DNA from: Stenopsyche tienmushanensis
Taxonomy: Eukaryota > Arthropoda > Insecta > Trichoptera > Stenopsychidae
Direction: 5' to 3'
Assembly (NCBI GenBank): GCA_008973525.1
Contig: WACJ01000502.1
Coordinates: 2,790,001 to 2,854,000, forward strand
Length of the DNA: 64,000 bases
Part shown: positions 32,930 to 43,954 of the stretch, piece after piece
Layout of the letters: each line of letters opens with the position of its first letter
Position numbering within the stretch: the first letter of the stretch is position 1
The notes under the pieces: model-generated
The model's input: only the letters and a program-made list of their open reading frames with translations
Told to the model about the DNA's origin: nothing
Databases searched by the model: none
Made by a program: the position numbers and the translations under genes

Positions 32930-34475
32930 GAAAGATCCATCTGGATTAGGAAGATGTGTCCGAGTTTCACTTTGAGCTACATTTGATATAAATTCAATAT
33001 GCTTTAAATTTACATATTTTTTTAAATTTAAAGTGCTTTAAAAATAAAATAAAAGATCATATATTTGGTTTCAAGATAATTTCCTTAGAATACTTTAATC
33101 ATCCCTTGCCATTTAGGATCGTATTAAATAGACGCACGTCGCCAGTCAATCGATACTCGATCAGTGCATTAATATCTTCAGTTCGGGGTGGCTTACTACA
33201 TTCCAGCTAATAACAGTCCTCCATAATGATCAGAATTCGAGAAAATATGATAATTCTCGAATTTCCCCGTGAGATTTCGCCGTATTCCGCACATACCACG
33301 GAACGCCTATGAATTTTAATGTAAGAAAAATATTCGGCTAAGGCAAACTTTCAGCTGGGAATTTCAGATAACCTCGGGGGTGAAGCAATATGGCAAAAGA
33401 TGGCTCATAGCCCGCGGCCAAAAAACGCAAAATAAGAGCGTGATTACCGCTAAACTAGGGGGTAATTAATCAAGATGTGTGCCGGTGAAAGTTTCCACCG
33501 ATAAAGACAAAGTATCATTAGAGTATTTGCATAATGGCCATCGGAAAACACCCCCGATGTGGGGGTAAAGTGAAAATCGGCAGGGACACCGTGATGAGTC
33601 TCCGAGGGGTAGAAATTTATTGCCACTAATTTGTGGTGATATATATCATCTGTAATAATTTGGAATAGGAAACTTGTGAAATACACTGGTATATAGAGTA
33701 TACATTTCTTTGTTAAAAGGTTGTCGAGGACTGACTCTGTACGAGTCATAAGTCTTTCCATTTTCATTCCTATTGAACAAGGGAATGTGCTCTGCATCGG
33801 TATATCGTATGAAAACAATTTCAAATATATTTTAGCAATTCCTTCAGTATATGCTGAATGTAATATTATTCGCTGAAAAATAATATCCAATGATAACTTC
33901 GTGCGGTACATGTTCGAAATACTATATGCAAATATTACATCATCCTATATAAACTCTCATCTGTAGACGAAATTCATTAAATACGAGCGGCAGTACAATC
34001 AATATCGTCAGAATTTGCAACAAAAATTCCCCAAAAATCCATCGCGAGGTCATCAACTCTAATCCGAGCTTCGTTTAAATGCATTTCGGTTTCAATACAT
34101 TTAATCGAATCGCAGATATTACACGGCAAATATATGTATTAAATCCGCCCCTAAAAGCTCACAGACCCTAACGTAATCCTTATTATTGGATTACCACCCA
34201 AAAAAAAGCGGGATGTATACGCAATGGTCGGATTCCATGTCCATTTCTGATGCAATGTCTCCTCTGGGAGTGCACCTGGCCATAACCAAAAATATTGATA
34301 GCCGTTCGCTGCTATCTCTAAATTGCACTTCTTCCGCTGTATATTTAGAAACTCACCCCATGCTTTTCAGCATTAAAATTCTGGCATGCAATAACCGCGA
34401 TTATTGTTCAAAGCGTTTCCACGGACGCACAAGCGACACAAGACGAATTATACTTTGCATTAGTAGAGGAAAATT
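32930..34475. other. non-coding stretch, no gene recognised
   Basis: Holds the 153-codon minus-strand frame 33450-33911 and a 104-codon plus frame 34186-34500. Neither shows a domain, signal peptide or conserved block, and no splice sites frame them convincingly. I treat them as chance frames in moderate-GC DNA. Confidence 0.4.
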
Positions 34476-34479
34476 TATA

Positions 34480-34755
34480 CAAGGGGTATCCATAAAGTAA
34501 GGTTACAACATTTATTTACGATCCAAGGAGCACTTGTTCTTCAATGTTTTGCACAAATTCGTCAGAAATCACTGATGGTATCTTTGCCTCGCCGTGAGTA
34601 TCAGTACGGCCTTCTTCCCGGGAGTGCGCGACGATCTCTCCATCGCAAGAATTTACTGCGACTGAAAAAAAATGGCCGACAAACACGCGAGACCAACAAA
34701 TTGACCATTAGGATTTCCCTACACGTCAATTATCTTACTTTCTAGATGACCCTTG
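34480..34755 (-). mobile_element. mariner derivative with both ends, 276 bp
   Basis: TA at 34478-34479 and 34756-34757 bracket ends CAAGGGGTATCCATAAAGTA and (right, reverse-complemented) CAAGGGTCATCTAGAAAGTA. TA duplication and these ends fit mariner. On the minus strand a frame across 34550-34640 reads EGRTDTHGEAKIPSVISDEF, the linker after the DNA-binding domain in mariner transposases (usual form RSGRPSVISDE). The coding region stops at TAA just after, so everything from the catalytic domain on is deleted. The left terminus is diverged, with TATCCAT in place of CATCTAG. Confidence 0.75.
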
Positions 34756-34794
34756 TACCTATATTGAACCTTCATAATGAGGTCCCAAAATTCA

Positions 34795-35735
34795 AAAGTA
34801 TACGATGCATTGGGGTAATCGTGGATAACAAGCTGGCCCATAACAAACATATGAAAACAGCTGCGCAGAAGATGTAGAAGACTGCCAATGAAATAGGACG
34901 ACCCAATCTTTCTGTACGGAGTCCCGAAATGGTACGAGTAGTTGGGATTCGAGACAACCCGAAAGAAGCTGGGTCCAACGGCATAGGGTGCCCGAGTTAC
35001 CACGGCATACGGTACGCGTGATTGCCTGAATCTTTCCGGTGGACCTCTTGCAAAGTAGACGGTCTTGAATTTTGAATATCCCAAGTATTATACAGCACAT
35101 GAGCTGAAACTGAAGGCAGCCTGATAACGCGGCGCTGCTGCATGGTCTGTTCCGGGCTACCCCGAACTAGTCACACAGTGAGGATCTTCCTGGTTTTTAA
35201 CCACGCAGGAAACGTTTCCGAGAAAGTGCATCCAGGCGTCTATCCCTTTTGCTTCCGCAAAAAGACCAGCAGTAGATGACGAATTACAGGAGCTACCCAT
35301 TCCCTATGGTACTCGTACTAATTCGGTCATTTGTAATACCTAACCACAGTTAACAGGCGTGGAAGTCCTGATGGGACAACTCCGCTAAAGGTCGGTGGAC
35401 GCACGAGCTAATACCGAACCACACAGAAGAAAGAATGGTCAACTGTGCTACCACTCGACCCAGGTTCTCATCGGGCACGGCTGTTTTGGTACTTACCTAA
35501 ACAAAATAGGCAAAGAAGAGTACGACGATGCTGCACATACAACATTTATCTGCCCAGTGTGGGACATCTAAAAGGGACATCCTACGGGAGGAGTTGGGAA
35601 TCAGCTTGCTCTCCCCTATCAACAAGGTACCTTCAATGTTAACAGATGCTAGGGTGAATGGTGGTGACACCACTAGAATGGTGGTGTCTTTTGAAGATTC
35701 CTCCCTTCGCAAAAAAAAACCTAACCATGGAGGCG
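34795..35735 (+). pseudogene. R1-clade retrotransposon, reverse transcriptase C-terminal region
   Basis: From 34800 the plus strand reads IRCIGVIVDNKLAHNKHMKT and AAQKM-stop-KTANEIGR, which matches the part of R1-clade ORF2 just after the reverse transcriptase catalytic box (YLGVxLDxxLxFxxH, then ...KA...ALxRLMPN). After a badly decayed middle (about 34930-35430), 35440-35555 gives STQVLIGHGCFGTYLNKIGK and DDAAHTTFICPVWDI, the C-terminal zinc-finger region (HGCFxxYLxRIGK, then ...HxxFxCPxW). A change of frame gives LREELGISLLSPINKVPSML and FEDSSLRKKK, the usual C-terminus. The expected upstream cysteines are lost. Frameshifted and stopped throughout. Confidence 0.75.
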
Positions 35736-36240
35736 AGTCGCCGTTTGAGCAGCCTAATGCCGTTCTCTCCTGTATGTACTATTGAGGTGCCTTTGACACA
35801 GACTCTACCAACTTCCGTACTCTACCATCAGCAGTTCTATACACCCCTTGTGAGACCTGCGTACCCAGCTCATGTTAGCTGGGCAACACCAGCAGCATTT
35901 GATGAACAAACTGAGGAGACTGCTTTCGCGCAACTCTACTCCACATCATTGCTCAAGGGATCAAAGTAGGGTTGGCTCCCCCCCCCCCCTTCCTCTGGAG
36001 TTTGCGGTGTGGGCATGGGATGGGGATCGTATGTGGGCATCGTGGAGTCTAACACCCATCTTTTCAAAACTGAAAGGGGTCTAATGGTCAGATCATATGC
36101 CCTTTTGAAGCAATGTGATCAACAATACCGATGGAGGGGTTCAGTCAGTTACGATCTGACAATACTCTGTGGCCAGCTAGCTCCCTAATTCCCCTCCCAC
36201 AGGGGGAACAACAGTCGGTTATTAAATAATTACAATGATT
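35736..36240 (+). other. probable 3' tail of the R1-type element
   Basis: Follows the coding remnant, includes the segment shared with 32740-32915, a C run at about 35978-35989, and ends near AACAACAGTCGGTTATTAAATA (36210). There is no poly(A) tail. The 102-, 103- and 70-codon frames around 35528-36084 overlap in this region and are not independent genes. Confidence 0.4.
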
Positions 36241-37949
36241 TAGTGGTCAGGTTGATTTACTTATGACTTCCATATCACATTCATCTCACGCCACATTATT
36301 TTTTCGAGCGTTCCTACAGAAGCATAAGCGACACAACTATGCATTATACGGATTTTTTTATGTCATAAAAAATCATGACAGCTTAAAGAAAGAAAATTCG
36401 CTTCTGACTTTATCTAATAGAATGAAAGTTATCGTTGAACATGTGATACCATTCCAGGGGAATAACAGTGTCCACCTCATCTATAACGGGTTCGGATCAT
36501 CTTTTTACGAAATCATGTGTGAAATAAATGCGGTTCACTCTTCCAAAGGAAGAAAAAATCTTTCTCACGGCATTAGCACGTACTTGGTCGGTGAAAAAAA
36601 ATAAGTTAGAGCCAAAAAAATCGTGTACGTGATCAGAATGGACGAGGGACTCTGCGGTCATTGTATGAATACAGCAACTGCATACGGATGGCATCGCGCG
36701 AATTGCACATAATCGCGAATAATTACGCAATCGTTTTATTAATTCGATGCAACTTTTGAGAATCGTGCGCACGAATAAAAAATAATAATCACAGGCCCGG
36801 ACGAGCGAATTACTACACGCGCATGAACAAATACCCCGATTACTGCCCTGTCGTCCAATTCGCATCCGTGTTATTTAGGGGCGAAAAATACCCAAATAGA
36901 AAAAAGGGTACATTTCAGGCGACGGCCTCACATGTGTCTGCGTATTAAAGGGTTAAGGGCTTTAGGGTTTAAATGAGTAGCTAGTTTGCGGTGAAGGCTT
37001 TGAATATTTCGGTCGAATCCACGAAACCCCACAGTAACTCCGGGTTTAAGTGTTCGTCCATCGGCCCAGCGATGGGTATCGCTGGGGCTGAGCGGGATAC
37101 AAGTGCGAAAAGAGACGACCGAAAAATGCGTATTAAGGGGGTAAAAAATGCCCACAAAGCATATCTTCTTCCCGTGTCTATGAAAAAATGTGCTTGTGCC
37201 GCGGGCAGGTATGCGACTCGAACCGGGCGAAATGCTCAGCCCGGGGAAATAAGGCGGGACATAGATATAAATATGCAACTTTTGCGGCAATTTAGGGTTA
37301 ATATTTATAGAATACGTGAGCGGGAGCTTTAGGCTGTTAGAATATTAAAATAGTTCGAGTGGCCGGCGTATTTTTCAGAGCGGAATTATGATGCCCTTTT
37401 GATTTTCAGCGCTATTGAGCCGAATACCCGGACGGTAATAAGCATGGGATCTGTGTTTTAGTTGCAAGTTTTGAAAAAAAAAACATAAATTCGACTGAAT
37501 AAAAAATTTTTTTTTCACAAACTCTTGATTAATATTTGCAAAAAAATACTTTAAAAACATTAAACGACAAGAATTAATTAAGGTGCCTTGGAAAACCATG
37601 TATTTATCCTTGTTTATTTCTTTGAATTAATAATGTCATATTTTCGTTATGCTTATACATAATTTTAACATATTATAATCCGGGCGATTTCACAAAATAT
37701 ATTCATATTTTTGATTTTTCCTTTTATATCTAACTTTATTTAAAATTTAAAATTATCAGGTTTATCAACTTTTCTACACTCTTATTGCAATTCTACATGC
37801 ATATAGGGTTTATCAACCCACTGATTTAGCTATTTCATATCTATGGAATCCAAAATGGCGATTTACTCTCTATAAGCAGGAACAATATTTTGACAATTTC
37901 TTTGTCTGGGGTGAAGGGTTTGTTTCAGTGTGAGCAAACGTCTAAAAAA
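36241..37949. other. non-coding stretch, no gene recognised
   Basis: Moderate-GC island 36630-37330 with overlapping frames on both strands (122, 120 and 113 codons), all without motifs. At 36937-36955 CGTATTAAAGGGTTAA looks like the right end of a TTAA-targeting element (reverse TTAACCCTTTAATACGCAGA); no left partner was found. Confidence 0.4.
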
Positions 37950-38170
37950 AAGAGGACAGAGTGTCCTTAAGGTTTGTATGCTCAATCGGTCTGCTTTTCA
38001 GACCGCTGACAAAACGAATGAGCGGCTCGCGATCGGATGCCATACTTTAACATAACGATAATGAAGAAAAGAGGGATTAGACAACTTTGTATATATATAT
38101 ATATAAAAATGGACAGAGTCAATTAGTGTTGTTTCATGTAAAGTAGAATAATTGAGTAAAATAAAAACTT
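37950..38170 (+). repeat. family D repeat
   Basis: GAGGACAGAGTGTCC, then CAATCGGTCTGCTTTTCAGA, a TA microsatellite (38089-38105), AGTCAATTAGTGTTG and GTAAAATAAAAAC. Order as in 23470-23690; the palindrome here has one changed base in each arm. Confidence 0.55.
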
Positions 38171-38631
38171 TGTTTGTTTGTTTGTTTTTTAAGAAATATA
38201 TATGCAGAAAATATATGAAGGAGAAAGCTTTTATCTGCAACTAAGAAAATCAAAACAATTTTGTACCATATTTATTAACCTATTATTTTATTAACTTCTT
38301 GTATTCATATCGCAAAAATATTAATTTCTAAATTAGAGTTATTTCTTGATTAAATTATTTTTTAAAAAAATACTTATCTTTTCATTAACATTTAAATACA
38401 TTCGTAGTGAATAATTTCTGAAAGTTTCGTACAAATTTATAAATCAACAAAAAAGTCACGATGATTTCAAAAGATGTGTTAAAAACTGGGATTTTGCATA
38501 AAAACCGCCGGTCGATAAAGTGTTAATGTTAAAAAATACAGATAATCGCATGAAATTTTTTAAACAAACTCTAAAAAATACTTCAAGTTTAGTATATAGC
38601 TAAAATTGTGTTACTTATATACTATTTTATT

Positions 38632-38858
38632 AGTCAACCCTTCTATAGCGTCGAGATAGGGACCACGCCATAGAAAGAAAACGCTATAGAAATTAAGGCA
38701 CCAATACAAAATTTGTACGTGTTTAATTTATTAAGCGCATGTGAATAACCCACGCGGGGAGGCATTGACTTTACTATTTTTCTCGTTAGTTACATAAAAG
38801 ACGCCGTAAACGCTATAGGAAAAAACTATATACGTGGACACTATAGGAGAGTTGACTG
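38632..38858 (+). mobile_element. pogo/Tigger-like MITE, copy 3, both ends
   Basis: The left end AGTCAACCCTTCTATAGCG and the right end TATAGGAGAGTTGACTG (reverse CAGTCAACTCTCCTATAG) are followed by TA at 38859-38860. The ends CAGTCAACC with TA target fit the pogo/Tigger branch of Tc1/mariner. Inside it the subterminal words GATAGGGACC and ACGCTATAGAAA are shared with the other three copies. 227 bp, no coding sequence. Confidence 0.75.
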
Positions 38859-38869
38859 TATATAGATAC

Positions 38870-39170
38870 TAATTTACGAATGTAGTATATTGATACAGGA
38901 CCATCCCTCTTATCTAGTCAGAAGACGATGATGACCTATATGACGGTCATCAACAACGCATGCTGCCATTTCCGTCCATCCTGAGCTTGCTATCTCCATT
39001 AGGCCAGGCCCAGATGTTCGGCGTGTGGACCTGTCTATCCCAGAGAAGACTAGGTCTTCCGACGGGTATGCTGCCACACGGTCCCAAATCTAATATGATA
39101 CGAAGCAACTCTGTGAGTCAGCATCCGCCCTATCTAAATTTCTGATAGTTTATGAGTTTTAATAATGTTC
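38870..39170 (+). other. GC-richer block, possible transposon tail
   Basis: A 61-codon frame (38960-39145) reads WTCLSQRRLGLPTGMLPHG. From memory, similar strings turn up in translated 3' parts of repetitive elements in several animals, so this may be part of a non-LTR element, but I cannot place it. Confidence 0.25.
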
Positions 39171-40499
39171 TTGATAGTAAAAATAAAAGCAACATTTCTT
39201 GCAGCAAATTTTCATTGTCGATGCTCCCTTGCTTGTAACTTAATATTTGAGATATGTATTGTCTTTATTCAACGTATGAAGACATTCATCGGATAAAAAC
39301 AATGTTTTGTCTTATGTGGATAAGAATATCCTCAAATGTTGACGATAACAATATAAGGAAGCGATCAGAGAAAATCTAGCAAGATTCGTACGAAGATTAC
39401 GATCCAGGCTTTGTTGGTTTACAGCGATTTTGCATTCGTGGAGTCCTTCCTTTTTTTGTGATGGATACGACGGTGTAAGCTTACATGATCTGAAATAGTA
39501 TCGCTCTAAGCCATGAGATAGTTCTCTCTCATCTTGGGGAATTCTCTCAACACAAAGAAAATGGAGGAATGGAGAAGATAAAGGAAAAAAAACTCTCCAC
39601 ACCGCGTCCAGTAGCACAAGGAACGACATCGAGGCTTCAAGATCTGGCCAATTTTCTTTGAGAGCATCTTGCCCTAGAACGCGAGTTCATCATCGAACCC
39701 AGTGAAAATAGACACCATAAAAATAAGCATGAGAAAATCATAGCTCTTCAGTTCGGTGTTAATGGTGGCGCTTCTGCACGCTAGGGTTGATAAATTCCAA
39801 AATTGAAGATGTTTAAGCCTAATAGCGACTCTTTAGAGAAAGAAAATAGATTCGAATGAGAAAGGTTATTAGAAGCACTTCAAATGTGGAACACTCATAT
39901 CTGCTACGTCGTAAGGCTTAGGCGCTTAAGCGAATGAGAAAGCTTTAAAGTTTAAAACATAATAGCTTCGGGAACGAGAAAACTGTTTTCGCGGAGAGCA
40001 TTCAAGCATAAATGCCTTCACGTTTGTGCCAATTTTGGATCGCACATACACATCGCATAAACACCCAAAGACTTCAGCATCACGTACAAAGCGCAAAGAG
40101 TACACGCAAAATACCCTGAAATCGTAACAACACCAGGATAATGCGAAATTCGTTTGATGTTTGAGGTTGTTAAAAAAAATGGCTTTCAATGAATTTGCGG
40201 TCTCGGCTGTGTAAATTTTAGTTGGACAAATCGCGTTGTTAATGTTGGAAAAGTTTTCCGCACAAGGAAAATAGGTCATCCATGGTGCAAAATAATTCGA
40301 TGGCTTCTCTTCATATGACGTTAAATGTACAAAAGACCTGCGGCCTCGTAAAATTTGGTCTAATAAATACGAAAAGTACGAACGAATATTGCTTTTTAGC
40401 TGCAGAAACATAATAATTATGCTATGATTTGTTGCGAAAGTAAGAACATTTATTAATTATTTTTGAAATGACAGAGCTTAAAGTGAAATTCAGTCACGT
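39171..40499. other. non-coding stretch, no gene recognised
   Basis: Includes minus-strand frames of 105 codons (39312-39629) and 161 codons (39926-40411). Both lack domains, and the second is rich in Ser, Cys and Phe. No repeat partner in the window. Could be unique host DNA. Confidence 0.4.
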
Positions 40500-41010
40500 T
40501 CATGTATTCAGTATTAGTTTATGAACATATCCTCAAAATTATTTCCAAAATTCCTAATTATTTACGGAGTTATAGCTATTTTAGTGATGCGGAAACTAAG
40601 TAAGCCCTACCAGAATGAAATCCTTAAACGCGTTTTTCTCGAAACAACTTTTTTCAACACGGTTGACATAATATCTCAACTATCTAATTAACTAATGTAC
40701 TTTCAAATTTAATACGAACCTTTTCTATATAATCTTCTATTGTCTCTACCAGATATATGTAGAAAAAATATTTTTTACTATTAAGAAAAAATTAAAACTG
40801 TAAAAAAATATAAAAAATAACTTTTTTTAAACAGTCGCCATTTTTCAAAAATGAAAATAATATTTTTTTCTCTCTGAGGTAGGAACTATAGTCCACGTCT
40901 TTAATAATTACGAATATGTTTTTAATTTTTTAATTTTAAATGATTAAATGATTGAAATCATGTCAACTAAGACATGCTCTTTTTTACCCCTTACACTTTA
41001 CCAACCTATA
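40500..41010 (+). mobile_element. Kolobok-derived repeat (family E), copy 3
   Basis: The copy in the same orientation as the Kolobok gene. Order: GAGTTATAGCTATTTTAGTG, CTACCAGAATGAAATCCTTA, AAACGCGTTTTTCTCGAAAC, TTTCAAATTTAATACGA, CAGTCGCCATTTT, TGAGGTAGGAACTATAG, and at the right TTTTTTACCCCTTACAC. The left TTAA terminus is missing. Confidence 0.65.
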
Positions 41011-41310
41011 ACTTATTAAATTATTTTTCAACACCCACCCCAAATTTTGACACTCAGAATTTGTGCTTCTAGACTAGAATAACTTTTAATAACAAAATGA
41101 CATTTGGACGTCTATAAAGTGATAAATCAGTTTTCGAAATTATTTTTAAAAAAGATGAAACTTACGTTGTTATACATATTTTAAGAAAATGCTAAAGTAC
41201 TAAAATTATAAACATATTTATTTTTAACTTCAAAATTCAATGATTTCATCATGTACACACTATGCTTTGTTGGGCAAAAATTTTCCTGTGCTTATTGTTA
41301 TCTTCTTTAA

Positions 41311-41515
41311 CACTTTACAGTCCGGGTATTTTGCGCTAAGCTTCGCCCAAAGTCTGGACAAATTCGCACAAAAATCATGAAACTTTTTCGCAAAATTTAT
41401 GTAATTCTTAAGCCAGCCAATAGATTGATACGAAATTTTAGTGGTGTCTTCAAAATAGTTAATTGCATCAATATATTTAAGCATAATGATGGTTTTCAAT
41501 GCAATTAGTGATTAT
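41311..41515 (+). mobile_element. left arm of the CACTTTACAGTCC TTAA element
   Basis: After TTAA (41307-41310) it reads CACTTTACAGTCCGGGTATT, then ...CAAAGTCTGGACAAATTCGC and a block with AATTCTTAAGCCAGCCAATA, matching 23040-23215 throughout. The right end is not visible, so the copy is truncated or interrupted. Confidence 0.6.
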
Positions 41516-41639
41516 TTTTTACTTGAATTGTATGAACAGATATAGATTAAATGGTACGCAAACACACAAACAAAACATAATGACAACATTCTATATTTAA
41601 AAAAAATATATTTGGGCGATTTAACATCCCACGCAATAG

Positions 41640-41925
41640 CGCTGTTAGTCTGAGTAGATTAAATTCTCCAGATTAACAGTGACATCTTCCGTCTCTCTTC
41701 AGGTGTAATGTGTTATTTTAACAGCGCCATCTCTTGTGGCCCTACGGAGACTGCGGGAGGTCGTCCTTCCTGCAGCCAAGGCTAACCGCAGAAGAGAGTC
41801 TCTCTATTCGATGCCTGTCTATTCCCATCCATTCATCCAACAACATCACGATCCGATAGAAGAATGGATTCATGCGCTAGCGTGGCCATCCCGACGAGTA
41901 AGTAGGGCTGGGGAGCCGCTGGGCT
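41640..41925. repeat. LTR-like dispersed repeat (family G), copy 2
   Basis: Contains AGATTAACAGTGACATCTTC, ATGTGTTATTTTAACAGCGC, GGTCGTCCTTCCTGCAGCCA and CTATTCCCATCCATTCATCC, and ends near CCCGACGAGTAAGTAGG. The 41675-41700 part resembles 31866-31892, which lies beside the minus-strand tRNA-Leu primer site, a hint that family G is the LTR of that retrotransposon. Confidence 0.45.
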
Positions 41926-42779
41926 TTAAAATATATATTTATTTTATTTTAATATCTCAAATTTTTCGCATTTTTATGATGTTTTCCTTTCATTCATACA
42001 GTTGTATCAGTCTTAAATAAACATCTTTTTTGATGCACGCGTATCAGCGCATCTACAGAAAGATTTATGAGAACGAGCATCGGGTCAAACCATCAACATG
42101 CGCTCGGCCAAGTGTTAATAATGATTTTGCAAAATCTCATTAAATCAGATGACATACGAGGGCAAAATCTGGGAAGCAAGAAATACGCTCATATCGCATG
42201 GAGCTCGGGAATTCCAGCCGCAGAAGATACGCCTCCAAGGCCCAAAGGGTTAAAAAAAAGTGGGTCCCTAACGCTGCGACTGAAATAGTGGCGTGTGTAA
42301 CGGTTGGGTGCAAAAATAATTAAAGGAGTGCTCACGCGTAAAAGTGCTCGACTGGAGTAACAATGGCTACCAATAAAGCTTAACGTTCTTCGGCTTCGCG
42401 GGATCAATGCGCGCTTTAAACCAAACGTGCTCTCAATACTACCACGCTTCGTGCTCGTTCAACCTCAAAAAAGTGAACGCCCCAGGGCACAATTACACGC
42501 GTCTCAATTTTCACGGCCCTGGTCTTCGCATACATACACACCTCCCAGATTAACCCTTCCGGCCCGACGCGGGAACTCTCAATTCATCATTTTTACCAAC
42601 TAAGCACAGTCGACTTATGAAAGCTTACATCCACCCCAAGCAATCTGTAAGCTTACCTTAAGACATTTAATGGGGGAAATCACTTCAGACTAGAAACGGA
42701 AATCAAATCTCTATGTTATTATTATCATATAATAGCCACAAGCAATCTAATGCGGAAAAATATGTTCTTCAATGTACGT
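41926..42779. other. GC-richer stretch, no gene seen
   Basis: Contains three isolated TTAA-type ends without partners: GGCCAAGTGTTAA (about 42103), CCCAAAGGGTTAA (about 42242) and TTAACCCTTCCGGCCCGACG (42553). Short overlapping frames at 42067-42407 show no motif. Confidence 0.45.
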
Positions 42780-42783
42780 TTAA

Positions 42784-43895
42784 CCCGTTGTTGAGTAATC
42801 ACGCATATGTGCGTCCGGAATCGAATAATTGAAAGAGCATTCTCGCACATTGAGAGCGGAGATTAGTGAATCTGGGACAGAGACGGTTGTCTTGCGTCTC
42901 ATCATACACTCATACATCGACGGCAAGGTCGTGCTGTAAAGGTACCCCTACACGTCTATATATTCTCTAATATTTCCATCCATAGCGCTTCATTTTCAAT
43001 GCCGTGCAAAATATTAAAATTATAATGGCCTTTTTAGAATCATAATAAATAGTATTAATCCACATAAATCAATTATATACTTAAAATTCAGCCTGATATC
43101 AAATGTGATTCTATTTGAAATGCTATTATGAGGCCCAAAATATCAACAGTGTCAAGGTTCATTTATTAACACTTTGAGAACCGCGCTTTTTGGTATGAAA
43201 ATCCTGTGGGGGCCGCTCGTTTTAGGCAAATTTCGCAAAAAATCAAGACCTTTATAATAATTAACATATCTTTTTAACCTATGAGTGTATATACGTGAAA
43301 TTTTCAGGTTATGTTCTACAAATCAAAGGTATTGATCTGTGATCTTCATTTTACAACTTTCAACCAGTGGCTCTCAAACCAACGAATACATTTTTTTTCT
43401 TTCATATAAATATTACTTGTTATTTATATTTCATTTAAATTTATTTACTACATGAGGGTGATAATACTTCGCAATTCTATGGAAGGACCGCCACTGGATA
43501 TGTATATATCCTTTACTTCAGAATCGTCCAACCTTTTTTGTCTTGGGAGATACTTTTCAATTTAAAATTGTCTTAGGATCGACTTCTAATATGATTCTTA
43601 TAGGAAATTTATTTACTTTCTTCAAACTTAAAACTCAAATTTATATACCCTTTATATCTGTAGAAATATCTGTCAACGAATAGTGAAATATAAGTGTCGG
43701 TAACATATTTTTTTTATGATGATGTAGGCCCACGTTTTTACGCCAAATGGCGTCAGCGGTTCATAACGGTTGGGGAATTTTTACGCCAAAAGGCGTCAGC
43801 GGGTCTCAAAGTGTTAATATATAAGATTCACTCACGCTACGCCATCCTGAAATAAAAATGAATCTGTGTGGACGATAAGTGGTATATATACGTTC
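42784..43895 (+). mobile_element. family C element (TTAA type), interrupted by a second element
   Basis: After TTAA (42780-42783) the left end reads CCCGTTGTTGAGTAATCACG with a CACGCATATGTGCG palindrome. The right end known from other copies (46905-46917) is, reversed, CCCTTTGATTAGTAAG, so the termini are related inverted repeats. The body shares GAGATTAGTGAATC, AAGGTCGTGCTGTAAAGGTA, AGAATCATAATAAATAGTA and AATATCAACAGTGTCAAGG with the other copies. It is split at TTAA 43166 by the 43170-43813 element and resumes at 43818 with TATATAAGATTCACTCACGC. The right terminus is lost where mariner sequence begins. Confidence 0.65.
43170..43813. mobile_element. piggyBac-like element nested in family C, clean TTAA site
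   Basis: TTAA at 43166-43169 and 43814-43817 bracket 644 bp. The left end is CACTTTGAGAACCGC and the right end, reverse-complemented, CACTTTGAGACCCGC. Near the right end a motif with ACGCCAAATGGCGTCAGCGG (43740) is repeated as ACGCCAAAAGGCGTCAGCGG (43783), 43 bp apart, each holding a small palindrome. No transposase frame. Removing the insert joins CATTTA to TTAATATATAAG and restores the family C order seen at 46790-46815. Confidence 0.75.
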
Positions 43896-43954
43896 TTCTG
43901 GTCGCTCACTTAAAAACGCATGTTTTGATGATTGAGCTTTTTATAGAAAGTGGT

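Noticed and set aside
33450..33911. 153-codon minus-strand open frame
   Set aside because: No motif, no splice context and no repeat partner. Composition looks like chance.
39926..40411. 161-codon minus-strand open frame
   Set aside because: Rich in Ser, Cys and Phe with no domain pattern, so not called as a gene.
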